64,000 bases of DNA from Acinetobacter lwoffii (GTDB taxonomy: Bacteria; Pseudomonadota; Gammaproteobacteria; Pseudomonadales; Moraxellaceae), in NCBI RefSeq assembly GCF_024129435.1, contig NZ_JAMXXN010000014.1:1-64000 (forward strand), given 5' to 3'. Position 1 is the first letter of the stretch. The number at the start of each line of letters is the position of its first letter. Both the position numbers and the translations under genes were made by a program. Of this stretch, positions 63,575 through 64,000 are shown one piece after another. Under the pieces are notes generated by a model. That model was not told the origin of the DNA and ran no database searches. It was given only the letters and a program-made list of their open reading frames with translations.

Positions 63575-64000
63575 ATGAAATTCACTCAACTTACTGCTGC
63601 AACATTACTTGTATTGGGTGCGGCATCCGCACAGGCAAAACCGATCTGGCAAGACTTCAGTGTCACCGGACTTTATGGAGAAAACTATGAGGTGGTCGAT
63701 GAGAAACAGGCGACTGCGACCTTTGAATATACGGCAAAAGTAAAATATGCAGATGTCTTCTTCTTCATTGACCGTATGCGCGGTGCAGATGACTTTAAAT
63801 CAAGTTATTTTGAATTTTCACCACGTTTGAGCTTGGGTGAAGTGTCGGGTCAGAAGCTTGCCTTTGGTCCGGTTAAAGATGTACTGGTTTCAACGACCTG
63901 GGAAGGTGGAGAGGGTTTTGATAACTTCCTGTACGGCGTAGGTTTCGATCTGGATATTCCATATTTCCGTTATGCCAGCATTAACCTTTATCGCGTGAAT
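63575..64000 (+). CDS. Tsx-like nucleoside-channel outer-membrane protein, 3' truncated by window
   Basis: The first 142 residues; the frame is open to the edge. The signal peptide MKFTQLTAATLLVLGAASAQA probably ends near residue 21 before KPIWQDFSVTGLYGENYEV. What follows alternates hydrophobic and polar residues in barrel style (VKYADVFFFIDRMRG, SSYFEFSPRLSLGE). The start resembles nucleoside-specific channels of the Tsx/OmpK type. Standing behind the urate genes, it may bring purines across the outer membrane. Confidence 0.75.
   Translation, partial: MKFTQLTAATLLVLGAASAQAKPIWQDFSVTGLYGENYEVVDEKQATATFEYTAKVKYADVFFFIDRMRGADDFKSSYFEFSPRLSLGEVSGQKLAFGPVKDVLVSTTWEGGEGFDNFLYGVGFDLDIPYFRYASINLYRVN

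Overview
The window reads as a stretch of Acinetobacter chromosome. The protein set (DcaP-type porin, Dca dicarboxylate beta-oxidation enzymes, IclR/LysR/GabR regulators, AAHS-type symporters) and the moderate-to-low GC fit that genus; this is judged from recognised protein families, not from a database search. Almost the whole window is catabolic, arranged as five modules.

(1) 1-31.1 kb is a dicarboxylate/acyl-CoA island. An IclR-type regulator faces the dcaA-gcdH operon, followed by a symporter and a two-subunit CoA-transferase. A GAF-PAS-LOV-GGDEF-EAL signalling protein follows. A leftward transport operon (symporter, DcaP porin, second MFS protein) comes next, then dcaE-dcaH-dcaF (hydratase, 3-hydroxyacyl-CoA dehydrogenase, thiolase), a hot-dog thioesterase, an aldolase/2-hydroxyacid dehydrogenase/PaaG-like/nitronate monooxygenase operon, a 600-residue acyl-CoA dehydrogenase, an alpha/beta hydrolase plus Baeyer-Villiger-type monooxygenase plus acyl-CoA ligase group, and a CaiB-type CoA-transferase. 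A 15-bp dyad, TTTCG-N5-CGAAA and variants, lies before most of these units. It also precedes the IclR gene itself and the ETF:ubiquinone oxidoreductase gene at the left edge, so it looks like the operator of one regulon.

(2) 29.9-32.2 kb is a decayed junction. A third symporter paralogue is broken by a roughly 16-nt deletion, and an IS30-type element with a frameshifted transposase sits 10 bp after it.

(3) 32.25-37.75 kb holds a MarR regulator (BadR-like) and a badH-badI-aliB-aliA operon for cyclohexanecarboxylate. Its end product, pimeloyl-CoA, is a natural substrate for the Dca enzymes and glutaryl-CoA dehydrogenase of module 1, so modules 1 and 3 together form a nearly complete alicyclic-acid pathway. 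A dedicated badK hydratase is not seen in the operon.

(4) 37.9-47 kb has a DJ-1/PfpI protein, a LysR regulator and a valine/isobutyrate operon (mmsA, mmsB, acyl-CoA synthetase, acyl-CoA dehydrogenase, enoyl-CoA hydratase, 3-hydroxyisobutyryl-CoA hydrolase). 47-56.7 kb has a frameshifted small gene, a stress-type SDR, and a GABA module (permease, GabR, glutamate dehydrogenase, gabT, gabD). Three copies of a two-box direct repeat with an exact 24-bp period mark the GABA promoters.

(5) 56.9-58.5 kb is a hipA-hipB toxin-antitoxin pair in inverted gene order with a perfect inverted repeat at its promoter. 58.8-64 kb is a purine/urate module: a Rieske oxygenase divergent from puuE-uraD-uraH-urate permease, then a truncated Tsx-like outer-membrane channel at the right edge.

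Starts were moved from the longest ORF where a ribosome-binding site clearly favours a later codon. Functions are by family recognition from the sequence; substrate assignments are inference unless stated.
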